From the NCBI GenBank assembly GCA_017312345.1, contig BLAA01000001.1:2418001-2482000 (forward strand): DNA of 64,000 bases, written 5' to 3'. The notes under the pieces are model-generated. The model was given only the letters and a program-made list of their open reading frames with translations. It had not been told where the DNA came from and did not search any database. Source of the stretch: Candidatus Denitrolinea symbiosum. GTDB taxonomy: Bacteria; Chloroflexota; Anaerolineae; Anaerolineales; Villigracilaceae. This document shows, piece by piece, positions 24,974-33,483 of the stretch. Both the position numbers and the translations under genes were made by a program. Position 1 is the first letter of the stretch. Each line of letters starts with the position of its first letter.

Positions 24974-26161
24974 CTCCACCGCCATCGCTACCGCTTCGCT
25001 GCCTCCCAAACACAGCGACGCGACGCCGCGCTTCAACCCGCGATCCTTCAGCGCGTAGATGAGCGTCGTCAGGATGCGCGCGCCGCTCGCGCCGATGGGA
25101 TGTCCCAGCGCGATCGCGCCGCCGTTGACGTTGACTTTGTCCCAGTCCCAGCCCTGATCCGCGAGCGCGTAACCGTCCGCGAGGACTTGCGCGGCGAAGG
25201 CTTCGTTGAGTTCGATCAGGTCCACGTCGGCGAGCGTCCAGCCGATTTTTTTCAGCAACCTGGGAATCGCCAGCGCGGGGGCGCGGAAGAGATACTTCGG
25301 CTCGTCGGCATATTGATCGTAGCCGACGACGCGCGCCAGCGGTTTGAGTCCGCGCGCCTCGGCGTAGGCGCGGCTCGAGACGACGACCGCGGCCGCCCCG
25401 TCGTTCAGACCCGGCGCGTTCCCCGCGGTCACCCTGCCGTCTTTTTGGAAGGCGGGCTTGAGCGCGGCCAGTCCCTCCAGTGTCGTGTCGCGGCGCGGCG
25501 CTTCATCCACGTCGAAAACCGTCACGCCTTTTTTCGATTTGATTTCCACGGGGACGATCTCCGCCTTGAACTTTCCCGCGTCGCTGGCGGCGAGCGCCTT
25601 TTGATGACTCTCGAAGGCGAACTTGTCCATCGCCTCGCGCGTGACCTCGTACTCGGCGGCGATGAACTCGGCGGCCGCGCCCATGCTCCAATTTTCGAGC
25701 GCGCACCACAGGCCGTCGTTGAGCAGCGCGTCGGTGAGTTGGGCGTGACCGAAGCGAAGTTCGCCGCTTCGCCCGTTGACGAGGTAGGGGGCGCGGCTCA
25801 TCGACTCGAACCCGCCCGCGACGAACAATCGCCCGTCGCCCGCTTTGATGGCCTGCGCCGCGAACATGGCGGCCTTCAACCCCGAGCCGCAGACTTTGTT
25901 GATGCTGGTCGCGCTGACCGAGGAGGGCAGTCCCGCGCTGATCACAGCCTGACGCGCGGGAGCCTGTCCCAGCCCCGCGGAGACGACGTTGCCCATGAAG
26001 GCCTCGTCAATGTCGGCGGGATCCATGCCCGCGCGCTTCACCGCTTCCCTGACGACGATCGCGCCCAACTGCGGCGCGGGGAGGGAGGCGAGGCTTCCCT
26101 GAAATTTTCCGCTCGGCGTGCGGACCGCGGAAAGGATGACGGATTCAGTATCCTTGCTCAT
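24965..26161 (-). CDS. Acetyl-CoA acetyltransferase (thiolase II type)
   Basis: 398 residues from ATG 26161 (MSKDTESVILSAVRTPSGKF), with AGGAG upstream. All catalytic elements are intact: the nucleophilic Cys in SINKVCGSGLKA, NEAFAAQ, the His in GGAIALGHPIGASG, and the late Cys in ASLCLGGSEA. It makes or cleaves acetoacetyl-CoA. It is the only thiolase in the window with a full active site, so it may feed both the 3-hydroxybutyryl-CoA dehydrogenase and HMG-CoA synthase. Its last codons and stop come from the 8-bp repeat array. Confidence 0.95.
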   Translation of the reverse strand: MSKDTESVILSAVRTPSGKFQGSLASLPAPQLGAIVVREAVKRAGMDPADIDEAFMGNVVSAGLGQAPARQAVISAGLPSSVSATSINKVCGSGLKAAMFAAQAIKAGDGRLFVAGGFESMSRAPYLVNGRSGELRFGHAQLTDALLNDGLWCALENWSMGAAAEFIAAEYEVTREAMDKFAFESHQKALAASDAGKFKAEIVPVEIKSKKGVTVFDVDEAPRRDTTLEGLAALKPAFQKDGRVTAGNAPGLNDGAAAVVVSSRAYAEARGLKPLARVVGYDQYADEPKYLFRAPALAIPRLLKKIGWTLADVDLIELNEAFAAQVLADGYALADQGWDWDKVNVNGGAIALGHPIGASGARILTTLIYALKDRGLKRGVASLCLGGSEAVAMAVEVE

Positions 26162-26239
26162 GGCTGCTCCTGTTGACTGACATGGAATTCTGGTCTGAAA
26201 TTGGGACATCGAGGCAGGACGCGCGTCTCGAGACCGGCG

Positions 26240-26650
26240 TCATTTCTCCTCCTGTCTCGACGCGATATATTCAATCGCGGCTTCGGCGATCAACCCTGAA
26301 CGCGTCTCGCCGTGCTCCGCCGCGTATTTGTCCATCACGTTCAATACTCGTTCTGGCAGGGTAATGTTGATGCGGCGCGTCTTGCCCGAAAGTTTTGTGA
26401 CGTCCACTGTCGCCAGCGCCCAGACGCCGTCCGCGTGATCGGGATTGCCCTGATGTTCGTCAATGGACTTCGGCGCGGGGATCGGCTCGCCGTCCAGCAA
26501 TAAACCTTCGAGATGAGTCTCGATGGCTTCAACAACTTCCTGCAAGGCCTCGTCCATGCTTGCACCCGCGCTGAAACAACCGGGCAGGTCGGGAACCGTG
26601 ACGCCGTAATCGCTTTCAGGGTCTTTGTGAATGACAACGGGATAACGCAT
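26240..26650 (-). CDS. hicB: HicB-family antitoxin, orphan
   Basis: 136 residues. The N-terminal HicB fold (MRYPVVIHKDPESDYGVTVP, DLPGCFSAGASMDEAL) is followed by a C-terminal ribbon-helix-helix (RRINITLPERVLNVMDKYA, ETRSGLIAEAAIEYI). HicB proteins neutralise the mRNase HicA and repress their own operon. The hicA gene ahead of it is destroyed, leaving an orphan antitoxin under a consensus promoter. Confidence 0.9.
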   Translation of the reverse strand: MRYPVVIHKDPESDYGVTVPDLPGCFSAGASMDEALQEVVEAIETHLEGLLLDGEPIPAPKSIDEHQGNPDHADGVWALATVDVTKLSGKTRRINITLPERVLNVMDKYAAEHGETRSGLIAEAAIEYIASRQEEK

Positions 26651-26732
26651 AAAGCCTCGAATGACTGCCTCGAATATGGACCAGTATCCAGCCGTCCTGC
26701 TTGAGTTTGGCGATAATGTCTCGGCTGTTCAT
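26616..26732 (-). pseudogene. hicA: Truncated hicA toxin gene
   Basis: The ATG at 26732 opens MNSRDIIAKLKQDGWILVHI, then RGSH: the exact N-terminal half of HicA up to just after the catalytic His region. It then jumps into SRLYALSRCHSQRP and a stop at 26616, overlapping the start of hicB in another frame. The remaining ~35 residues, including the second half of the dsRBD-like fold, are missing, consistent with an internal deletion. Confidence 0.8.
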
Positions 26733-26735
26733 GGA

Positions 26736-26763
26736 ATTATACACACGATACACACATTGTCAA
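26736..26763 (-). promoter_or_regulatory. Consensus promoter of the hicA'-hicB unit
   Basis: TTGACA (26763-26758), a 16-bp spacer and TATAAT (26741-26736) on the minus strand; the spacer holds two TGTGTAT-like repeats. The -35 overlaps the end of the HIT gene. The -10 is only four bases from the remnant hicA ATG. Confidence 0.75.
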
Positions 26764-27257
26764 TTGCTCGAGCCATTTTTCCACCCCTCTTTGACCCTCT
26801 TATACGTCTCATCGATCGTCTCAGGCAGGACGCGCGTCTCGCCGAGGATGGACATGAAATTCGAGTCGCCTGCCCAGCGCGGGACGATGTGCATGTGGAC
26901 GTGGTCTGGCACGCCCGCGCCCGCCGCCTTGCCGATGTTCGCACCCACGTTGAACGCCTGCGGATGGTAGATATTTTTCAGGATGACGATGGCTTGGGAA
27001 CTCAACTCCATCATCTCGGCGCGCGTCTCGGAGTCCAGTAATTCGAGCGAGGCTTTGTGGTCCATGGGCGCGACCATGAGATGACCGTTCGTGTAGGGGA
27101 ACAGGTTGACGATGACGAAGGCGCGCTGTCCGCGATGGACGATCAGGTTTTTGGAATTATCTTCCGTCTTCGCCAGAGCGTTGCAGAAAACGCATCCGTC
27201 TTCTTTTATATGACCTTCGATGTACTTTCTTCGCCAGGGGGTTGTCATTCGTTTCAT
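26760..27257 (-). CDS. HIT-family nucleotide hydrolase/transferase
   Basis: 165 residues. A zinc-type CVFCNAL pair near residue 22, the strand NLFPYTNGHLMVAP, and the histidine triad HVHMHIVPRW near residue 120 identify a HIT protein of the Ap4A-phosphorylase-like branch. It acts on dinucleoside polyphosphates or AMP conjugates using the middle His of the triad. The stop coincides with the hic promoter -35. Confidence 0.92.
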   Translation of the reverse strand: MKRMTTPWRRKYIEGHIKEDGCVFCNALAKTEDNSKNLIVHRGQRAFVIVNLFPYTNGHLMVAPMDHKASLELLDSETRAEMMELSSQAIVILKNIYHPQAFNVGANIGKAAGAGVPDHVHMHIVPRWAGDSNFMSILGETRVLPETIDETYKRVKEGWKNGSSN

Positions 27258-27305
27258 GCGGCGATTCTAGCAGAGATTCTTTAATCCTCCAAAACGGTTT
27301 TCAAA

Positions 27306-27453
27306 TCTTTAAATACAAAGGGCTCAAAGGAGGGCGCGTGATGACGGGGTTTCTTCTTTTTCGACAATCACGAACGATGGTCAAAAGCAGAAAACCAAAA
27401 TCATCATTCAACCCACCTTCGTTACCTTCGTGGCCTTTGTGTTTAATCTCTTT
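27306..27453. repeat. Inverted-repeat element, copy B (related to 11916-12010)
   Basis: It starts TCTTTAAATACAAAGG and ends CCTTTGTGTTTAATCTC, with the same ends as 11916-12010 and a different core. It is a non-coding dispersed element between the HIT gene and xseA. Confidence 0.55.
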
Positions 27454-27485
27454 GCTTGACCGCTAAAACTCGCAGATGGATTTGG

Positions 27486-27514
27486 TTGACTCTCCCCCTT
27501 GCCTGCGGTATCCT
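27486..27514 (+). promoter_or_regulatory. xseA promoter, leaderless
   Basis: TTGACT (27486-27491), a 17-bp spacer and TATCCT (27509-27514). The GTG start of xseA follows seven bases later, so the mRNA should begin at the start codon. Confidence 0.55.
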
Positions 27515-27521
27515 CGCCGCC

Positions 27522-28742
27522 GTGACACAGCCGACCCTCTTCGCCTCCGTCCAGTGGACGGTCACCCGCCTCACCGCGCACATTCGACAGACGCTCGAAT
27601 CCGATCCTGCGCTCCAGGACGTTTGGGCGCGCGGCGAACTCTCCAACGTTTCGCGTCCCGCCTCGGGACATTTGTACTTCACCCTCAAAGACGCGGGCGC
27701 GTCCCTGCGCGGCGTGATGTGGCGGACTGAGGCCTCGCGCCTCAAAGTTCCCCTGCGCGACGGCATGGAAGTAGACGTCCACGGGCGCATCGGCGTTTAC
27801 GAAGTCGGCGGGCAATACCAACTCTACGCGGACGCGCTCCGTCCCGTGGGCGAGGGCGCGCTCTACGCGGAATTTCTGCGGCTCAAAGCGCTGCTCGAAG
27901 CCGAGGGACTTTTCGACGCCTCCCGCAAGCGCGAGATTCCCCAACTCCCCAAACGCATCGGCATCGTGACCTCCGCCACGGGCGCGGCCCTGCGCGACAT
28001 GCTCGACACCCTGCGACGTCGACTCCCTCTTGTGGACGTGATCCTCGCGCCCTCTCCCGTTCAGGGCGCGGACGCGCCTCCCGCCCTCGCGGCGGCTCTG
28101 CAAAACCTGAATCGACTCAAACCCGACACGATCCTCGTCGCGCGCGGCGGAGGCTCCATCGAAGATTTGTGGGCCTTCAACGACGAGCGCGTCGTCCGCG
28201 CGGTGGCGGCCAGCGCGACTCCCGTCATCAGCGGAGTCGGTCACGAGACGGATTTCACGCTGACCGATTTCGCCGCCGACCTGCGCGCGCCCACTCCCAC
28301 CGCCGCGGCGGAACTGGCGACGCCCGTCACGCTGTTCGACCTCGCCTCCGCGATGAGCGATCTCGGTCAGCGCATGGACATGGCAATGCGCAGGCGGGTT
28401 GAGATGAACCGCGTTTCGCTTTCCAATCTCCGATCTCGCCTGCTCTTCGTCTCTCCCGCGCGTCGACTCCAGACCGAGCGTCAGCGCGCCGACGAGCAGG
28501 GACGGCGTCTCGAGGCCGCGTGCGCGCATCGTCTCGCGTTCGAGGCGGAAAAAACCGCGGGGCTGGGAAAACGCCTGGTGGCGCTGAGTCCGTTCGAGGT
28601 CCTGGCGAGAGGCTACGCGGTAGTGACGCGTCCCGCGGATGGGAGTCTGATTCGGAGCGTCGGTCAGTTAAATCCGAATGAGGAAATCGAAGTGCGCGTG
28701 TCGGATGGAAAGTTCGGCGCAATCGTAAATCGTAAATCGTGA
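27522..28742 (+). CDS. xseA: Exodeoxyribonuclease VII large subunit
   Basis: 406 residues from GTG 27522 (VTQPTLFASVQWTVTRL). The upstream in-frame ATG at 27456 adds a segment that covers the promoter and is unlike the family. An N-terminal OB-fold (VWARGELSNVSRPASGHLYF) precedes the catalytic region with IGIVTSATGAALRDML, ILVARGGGSIEDLWAFN and SGVGHETDFTLTDFAAD. A coiled-coil C-domain follows. With XseB it degrades single-stranded DNA. Its stop overlaps a GTG in the xseB frame; xseB and a DUF212 gene follow in an operon. Confidence 0.96.
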   Translation: MTQPTLFASVQWTVTRLTAHIRQTLESDPALQDVWARGELSNVSRPASGHLYFTLKDAGASLRGVMWRTEASRLKVPLRDGMEVDVHGRIGVYEVGGQYQLYADALRPVGEGALYAEFLRLKALLEAEGLFDASRKREIPQLPKRIGIVTSATGAALRDMLDTLRRRLPLVDVILAPSPVQGADAPPALAAALQNLNRLKPDTILVARGGGSIEDLWAFNDERVVRAVAASATPVISGVGHETDFTLTDFAADLRAPTPTAAAELATPVTLFDLASAMSDLGQRMDMAMRRRVEMNRVSLSNLRSRLLFVSPARRLQTERQRADEQGRRLEAACAHRLAFEAEKTAGLGKRLVALSPFEVLARGYAVVTRPADGSLIRSVGQLNPNEEIEVRVSDGKFGAIVNRKS

Positions 28743-28750
28743 GAGGAATG

Positions 28751-28984
28751 ATGGCAAAAACACCCAAACCTGTCGAGTCGTTGAGTTATGAGGAGGCGAT
28801 GGCCGAACTGGAGTCCATCGTCGCCGCGTTGGAGGAGGGGAATCAAAAACTGGAGGAGGCGATGACGCTGTTCGAGCGCGGCCAGGCGTTGATGAAACGC
28901 TGCGCTGGGCTGTTGGAAGCCGCCGAGTTGAAAGTGCAGAAATTATCGGGCGGCGAATTGTCCCCCTTCGCAGAGGAAGAATGA
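28751..28984 (+). CDS. xseB: Exodeoxyribonuclease VII small subunit
   Basis: 77 residues, MAKTPKPVESLSYEEAMAEL, a helical hairpin with the family motif LEEGNQKLEEAMTLFERG. Starts at 28739 (GTG) and 28748 (ATG) are also in frame; 28751 is best spaced from GAGAGG. It binds XseA to form the active nuclease. Its stop overlaps the next start (ATGA). Confidence 0.95.
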   Translation: MAKTPKPVESLSYEEAMAELESIVAALEEGNQKLEEAMTLFERGQALMKRCAGLLEAAELKVQKLSGGELSPFAEEE

Positions 28985-29433
28985 ACCTGGCCGGGCTTTT
29001 ACAAAACAAGGTCTTGATCGGCACGCTGGTCGCCTGGCTGCTGGCGCAGGGACTGAAGCCCTCGTTCGAGTATCTTCGCACGCGCGTCTGGAAGTGGAGC
29101 AAACTGCTGGACGCGGGCGGGATGCCGAGCTCGCATTCCGCGTTGATCGTCAGCGCCACGCACGGAATCGGTTTGTTTCTCGGTTTCGATTCGCCCCTGT
29201 TCGCGCTCGCGATCGCCATCACGATGATCGTGGTCTACGACGCGGCGGGCGTGCGGCGGCAGGCGGGAATCCACGCGGAGCGGATCAACGTGTTGTTTGA
29301 CGAGCTGATGAGCGGCCATTTGTGGAGCGAGAAAGACTTGCGCGAGGTGATCGGTCACACGCCGCTGGAAGTAGTGGGAGGTATTTTGCTGGGGATCGTG
29401 ATCGCCACGGCGAATTGGCTGATCTGGAAATAA
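28981..29433 (+). CDS. Divergent PAP2 family (DUF212) membrane protein
   Basis: 150 residues with about four membrane segments. The DUF212 signature DAGGMPSSHSALIVSATHGIG holds the PSSH-type acid phosphatase core, and VYDAAGVRRQAGIHAERIN follows. It is probably a membrane phosphatase of lipid phosphates, substrate unknown. Overlaps xseB by four bases, a common pairing by translation coupling rather than function. Confidence 0.92.
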   Translation: MNLAGLLQNKVLIGTLVAWLLAQGLKPSFEYLRTRVWKWSKLLDAGGMPSSHSALIVSATHGIGLFLGFDSPLFALAIAITMIVVYDAAGVRRQAGIHAERINVLFDELMSGHLWSEKDLREVIGHTPLEVVGGILLGIVIATANWLIWK

Positions 29434-29494
29434 CGGTCCGCGGCGCGGAACTTTGTAAAGAGGCGAGCGTCTTGAGTTTGACAAGGAGAAAAAA

Positions 29495-29944
29495 ATGAAG
29501 CCGACCCTCTCTTCTTCGATTCTGATTCTTGGCCTGGCGCTCGCGGCCTGCGGACCCGTCACCGCGGCGCCCGAAGTTAACCCCCCGTTGAGCGCGCCGA
29601 CCGCCGCGCCTCTGGGAGATTCGATCCTCGTCTGGCAGCGTTCGGGCGGCTTCGCGGGCTTTTGCGACAAAGTGGTCGTGGGGCCGACGTTCGAAGCGAC
29701 GGTCTATAACTGCAAGGGCGGCATGAAAGTCACGTTCAAGTTGACCGAAACGCAGAGCGCGCAGCTGCGCGGCTGGCTTTCCGCGTATCGGCCTGTCGAA
29801 TTTGTCCAGTCCGATCCGCCCATGGCCGCGGATGGGATGTACGTTTCTCTGCAACTCGCGGGGCGCGGCAGCCGCCCCGCGGACGACGCGGCCATCCAAT
29901 CCATGCTGGATTTCGCCTCCAGTTTGTTGTCCAGCGCGCCGTAG
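29495..29944 (+). CDS. Hypothetical lipoprotein
   Basis: 149 residues with AAGGAG before the ATG. A signal peptide ends in LALAAC with the lipidation Cys about residue 19. The mature part has FCDKVVVGPTFEATVYNC with two Cys that may pair, and a KVTFKLTETQSAQLRGWLS segment. It resembles small extracytoplasmic proteins that bind or inhibit partners, but I recognise no family. Confidence 0.75.
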   Translation: MKPTLSSSILILGLALAACGPVTAAPEVNPPLSAPTAAPLGDSILVWQRSGGFAGFCDKVVVGPTFEATVYNCKGGMKVTFKLTETQSAQLRGWLSAYRPVEFVQSDPPMAADGMYVSLQLAGRGSRPADDAAIQSMLDFASSLLSSAP

Positions 29945-29975
29945 CCGCGAGGGAGGGCGGAGGCACAGGCCTGCC

Positions 29976-31490
29976 CTACAATTTTCTCCGAATCAATTGA
30001 ACAAGACTTTGGATCTCCGGGACGCGCAGGGCGAGCATGACCAGCCCATAGGCGATTCCCCCAACCGCGACGCCTCCCAGCCCGACCAGCCAGCGGTTCA
30101 TCCCGCCCGCCAGCCGAATCCACACCCCGAGCGCGAGACTCATCCCCGCGCCCGCGATTGCCGCGGACGCGAGTCCCTGCGCGATACGTTTCCCCTCGAT
30201 CCCGCCGAGGCGTTGACGCATCACCACGAAGAGCGCGGAGGCTTCGAGCGCGGTCGCGAGGCTGTTGGCGAGGGCCAGGCCTCCATGCGGCATCCAGCCC
30301 CAGGTCAGGAAGAGACGCGGGAAGGTCAGGGAGAAGATCACGTTCAGGAGCATGGCGACCGTCCCGATCAGGACGGGAGTCTTCGTGTCGTGTTGGGCGT
30401 AGAAGGCGCGCGTCAGCACTTCCATGATGGAATGACCGACGAGTCCCGCCGCGTACCAGACCAGCGCCCAGGCGGTCATCTCGGCGGTGAGGGCGTTGAA
30501 CTCGCCGCGCTGGTAGAGCATCGAGACGATGGGACGCGCCAGGAGCATCAGTCCCAAACTCGCGGGGACGGAGAGCAGGAACATGCCGCGCAGCGTGGAA
30601 GCCAGCGAGGCGCGCATTTCGTCCTGTTTGCCGAGGGCGTGCTGGGCCGCGAAGGTGGGCATGGCGGCGATCGCCGCGGATTGCGCGATGGCGGCCTGCG
30701 CCATGAGCATGAGCATGAAACCATACGTGAGGCTGATGATGCTGCCCGCGTCCATGCGCGAGGCGAGATTGGTGTTGACCCAGAAGTTCAGTTGCACGAT
30801 TGCCGCGCCGAAGACGCGCGGCCCCATCAGGCGGATGACTTTGTGGACGTCGGGGTTGGAGAGTCCGAGCGAGGCGGAGAATGTCCCGTGAAGTTTGAAG
30901 AGAGAGGGGAGTTGGATCAGCAGGAAGAGCGTCGAGCCGAGGATCACGCCCCAGGCCAGGCCGTAGATTCCCATCCAGCGACTTAAGACCAGCGCGCCGA
31001 AGATCAATCCCAGCTGATACATGGCCGCCGTCAATTGCGGGATGAAGAAGACCTGGTGCGCGTTGAGGATGCTGACGACCAGCCCGCCCACGCCGAAGAG
31101 AATAGCTGAGATAGACTGGATGCGGAGCAGGTCAATCGTCAACTGGAATTGACGCGGGTCAGCGGAGAGGCCAGGCGCGAGCAGGTAGCGGACGATCTGC
31201 GGCGCAAAGATGGAGACGAGCGCCGCGGCCAGGATCAACGTCAGCGTGACGAGGTTGACGAGCGAGGAGGCCAGTTTCCACGCGGCGGCGCGCTTTTCCG
31301 TCACGAGCAGGCTGGTGAAGGTGGGGAGGAAGGCCGAGCCGAGCGCGCCCGCCGCGATCAGGTTGAAGAGCGTCTCGCTGACGCGGTTGGCGGCGGAGAA
31401 GGCGTCCAGGTCGGAGGCGGTGAAGGCGCTTGCCACGATCATCGAGCGGACGAGACCGGCCAGCTGTCCCAGCAGGATGGCAAGCATCAC
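29976..31490 (-). CDS. murJ: Lipid II flippase MurJ, apparent frameshift at the N-terminus
   Basis: 504 residues in this frame with about 14 membrane segments. MVF/MurJ motifs: RSMIVASAFTASDLDAFSAA, RVSETLFNLIAAGALGSAF, SLTYGFMLMLMAQAAI and RAFYAQHDTKTPV. It exports lipid II for peptidoglycan synthesis. The expected first residues are missing here but appear in another frame from a GTG at 31531: MTSSNQKIARAAG, leading into TVMLAILLGQ if one base is added near 31500. A TATAAT sits eight bases before that GTG. So either a one-base deletion or error has occurred, or translation begins at 31490/31487 and loses about 13 residues. Confidence 0.9.
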   Translation of the reverse strand: MMLAILLGQLAGLVRSMIVASAFTASDLDAFSAANRVSETLFNLIAAGALGSAFLPTFTSLLVTEKRAAAWKLASSLVNLVTLTLILAAALVSIFAPQIVRYLLAPGLSADPRQFQLTIDLLRIQSISAILFGVGGLVVSILNAHQVFFIPQLTAAMYQLGLIFGALVLSRWMGIYGLAWGVILGSTLFLLIQLPSLFKLHGTFSASLGLSNPDVHKVIRLMGPRVFGAAIVQLNFWVNTNLASRMDAGSIISLTYGFMLMLMAQAAIAQSAAIAAMPTFAAQHALGKQDEMRASLASTLRGMFLLSVPASLGLMLLARPIVSMLYQRGEFNALTAEMTAWALVWYAAGLVGHSIMEVLTRAFYAQHDTKTPVLIGTVAMLLNVIFSLTFPRLFLTWGWMPHGGLALANSLATALEASALFVVMRQRLGGIEGKRIAQGLASAAIAGAGMSLALGVWIRLAGGMNRWLVGLGGVAVGGIAYGLVMLALRVPEIQSLVQLIRRKL

Positions 31491-31539
31491 CGTCCCGCGG
31501 CGCGGGCGATTTTTTGGTTGGAGGAGGTCACAGAGCGGG

Positions 31540-31545
31540 ATTATA
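31540..31545 (-). promoter_or_regulatory. murJ -10 box next to a GTG
   Basis: TATAAT on the minus strand ends eight bases before GTG 31531, which opens MTSSNQKIARAAG. This fits a leaderless mRNA and marks the probable original murJ start. No good -35 seen. Confidence 0.45.
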
Positions 31546-31570
31546 TCGCAGGTCGCAACGTCATCCCGTT

Positions 31571-31864
31571 TTACGCGCCCGCCGCTTTTTCCGCGGCGGC
31601 CACCTCATACACCGTCGCCGCTTCGGACGCCAGCAGAAACTCGTCGGGTTTATGCGGATCGCGGAAGGCTTCGAGCGCGGCGCGCGATTCCCAGAACGAG
31701 AGCAGGAGAATGGTGACGAACTCCCCCTGCGCGTCGAGCAGGATGTGGATGCTTTGGTTGCCCTCCGCCGCGCGATACGCGGGGATGACGCTCTCGCCCA
31801 AATGCCGAAGGTAATCCTCAGAGATATTCACGCGCAAAATGCCGCGCCAGATTCGTGCGATCAT
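31571..31864 (-). CDS. Antibiotic biosynthesis monooxygenase-like (ABM fold) protein
   Basis: 97 residues from ATG 31864 (MIARIWRGILRVNISEDYLRHL). In-frame codons upstream encode nothing ABM-like. The dimeric ferredoxin-like fold pattern is present: IARIWRG strand, helix, then FVTILLLSFWESRAALEAF and a late VYEVA strand. Members are small haem-degrading or quinone monooxygenases or simple ligand-binding proteins; which one is unclear. It follows a membrane protein gene on the same strand. Confidence 0.78.
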   Translation of the reverse strand: MIARIWRGILRVNISEDYLRHLGESVIPAYRAAEGNQSIHILLDAQGEFVTILLLSFWESRAALEAFRDPHKPDEFLLASEAATVYEVAAAEKAAGA

Positions 31865-31916
31865 ACATTTGATAGAAGCGACAGCCGCCTTCAAGGCGAC
31901 TGCCGCTTCAACTCCT

Positions 31917-32441
31917 TCACAAATACCTTGCGACAGCCATCCCCAGCATGGCGATTGCAAGCAAGACGAGGTCGAACTGATACGCCTTCATCAACGACGA
32001 TTGCAAGCGGCTCATTTCCTGGACCTTGGCTGGATTCGGCGCGCTCTGCGCGGAGCCGATCTCCGCCCCGAGTTTTGCAATTCTCTCCTGCATCTTGCCG
32101 AAATAGCCCGCGCCCATCACATACGAGCCGAGCGCCGCGACCGCGCCGACGGTGAACGCCGCGCCCGCGCCCGTCGTCCAGATGAAACTGATCCCGCCTG
32201 CGAAGAAGCGCGCGTACAACAGAGCCCCCGAAAGCACGGTGATCGTGGTGACGAGTCCCATCATCGCGCCGAACTTCGGTCCGAGCGTTTGCAGGAATTT
32301 CTGCCCCGCAGACTGAGCCGAATACGCGGCGGGGATGATCAACAGCAGGTACAGCGCCGCGCTCCCCACCCACATGATCCCGCCGCCGACGTGCAGAACG
32401 CGCAGGATAAGGATGACATAGAGGTTGGATAAGATAGCCAT
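31917..32441 (-). CDS. Four-helix integral membrane protein
   Basis: 174 residues with AAAGGAG before the ATG. Helices at about 8-40, 62-80, 90-112 and 155-172. The first holds RVLHVGGGIMWVGSAALYLL, similar to the His-containing first helix of DUF2269-like and CopD-like membrane proteins. A polar segment with LGAEIGSAQSAPNPAKVQEM lies before the last helix. Function unknown. Confidence 0.75.
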   Translation of the reverse strand: MAILSNLYVILILRVLHVGGGIMWVGSAALYLLLIIPAAYSAQSAGQKFLQTLGPKFGAMMGLVTTITVLSGALLYARFFAGGISFIWTTGAGAAFTVGAVAALGSYVMGAGYFGKMQERIAKLGAEIGSAQSAPNPAKVQEMSRLQSSLMKAYQFDLVLLAIAMLGMAVARYL

Positions 32442-32590
32442 GGTTTTACTCCTTTGGTAATTTTCTCTATGCCCGCATTATTGCGCGTCCGCCCTTGTTT
32501 GTGGTCTGGTTTCCCCGTACAAAAAGCCGTACAAAAATTCCTGCGCCGCGCCGCGTGGGACGAGTTCTCTGGCGCGCCGTTCGGTGTTAT

Positions 32591-32624
32591 ACCTGCCCTC
32601 CCGAAGAACATCGGGAGGGCAGGT
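32591..32624. terminator. Perfect 14-bp hairpin downstream of arsM
   Basis: ACCTGCCCTCCCGA (32591-32604) and its exact complement (32611-32624) flank a 6-base loop. It lies about 50 bases past the arsM stop and could end that transcript, but no T-run follows on either strand. Confidence 0.5.
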
Positions 32625-32670
32625 GTGTTCTACGCCTCCCGCCACATGCGCGCTGGCCGTATGGAATCGG

Positions 32671-33453
32671 CTATGGTTTGTACGCTGTGATCTTTGCGCT
32701 ATAGGCCGCCTTGTAAATAGAATCTTCAGAGTAGGCGCTGACGTCGAGATTCATTTCCCGCACGGAATTGTCAATCGCTTCCCGGTCGAAGTACACGGGC
32801 TTGATGGAAATATCCGCAAAGCCAACTGCCTGCATCATGGCGACATATTCCTGCGCGTCCACCGCGCCCGCCACGCATCCCGCCCATGCCGCTATGCTCG
32901 CGCGGACTTCTTTGGGCAGTTCGCCGTCGGTGACGATGTCGCTCACCGCGAATTTGCCGCCGCGCTTCAATACGCGGAACGCTTCGCTGAACACTTTGGA
33001 TTTATCGGGCGAGAGATTGATGACGCAGTTGGAGATGACGACGTCCACGCTGTCGGAGTCGACCGGCAGGTCTTCGAGGAATCCCTGGCGGAATTCGACG
33101 TTGGCGAGATTCAACCGTTTCGCGCTGGACCGGGCGCGTTCCAGCATTTCAGGGGTCATGTCCACGCCGATGACTTTTCCCGCTTGGCCGACTTGCCTGG
33201 CGGCGAAGAAGCAGTCCAGTCCCGCGCCCGAGCCGAGGTCGAGGACGGTCTGACCGGGCCGCAGGGACGCGAGCGTGATCGGGTCGCCGCATCCGTAACT
33301 GACGGCGGATTCTCCTTCGGGAAGCGTGGCCAGCAGGTCGAGGGGATAGAGGACACTTTCGGCTTTGTCGCCGCAGCATGGAGCGCTGCTTTTTATCCGC
33401 TCTGCATAATGCTGGCGCACGGCGTCGTGGACAGGGGTGGGGGATTGGGTCAT
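32671..33453 (-). CDS. arsM: Arsenite S-adenosylmethyltransferase
   Basis: 260 residues with AAGGAG before the ATG. SAM motif I is VLDLGSGAGLDCFFAA. Conserved Cys positions of ArsM appear in SSAPCCG, ISNCVINLSPDK and AWAGCVAGA, the arsenic-coordinating set. It methylates As(III) to volatile or less toxic species. It is downstream of arsR on the same strand with its own ArsR-like operator at 33468-33483. Confidence 0.93.
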   Translation of the reverse strand: MTQSPTPVHDAVRQHYAERIKSSAPCCGDKAESVLYPLDLLATLPEGESAVSYGCGDPITLASLRPGQTVLDLGSGAGLDCFFAARQVGQAGKVIGVDMTPEMLERARSSAKRLNLANVEFRQGFLEDLPVDSDSVDVVISNCVINLSPDKSKVFSEAFRVLKRGGKFAVSDIVTDGELPKEVRASIAAWAGCVAGAVDAQEYVAMMQAVGFADISIKPVYFDREAIDNSVREMNLDVSAYSEDSIYKAAYSAKITAYKP

Positions 33454-33467
33454 GTTATTCTCCTTGT

Positions 33468-33483
33468 ATAGAAAATCATCTAT
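33468..33483 (-). promoter_or_regulatory. ArsR-type operator of arsM
   Basis: ATAGAAAATCATCTAT on the plus strand shares ATAGA-N3-TCATCTAT with the site ahead of arsR. It lies 15 bases upstream of the arsM start codon. Confidence 0.7.

Noticed and set aside
24821..26176. Plus-strand 451-residue frame over the thiolase
   Set aside because: Starts in the octamer repeats and is antisense to an intact thiolase.
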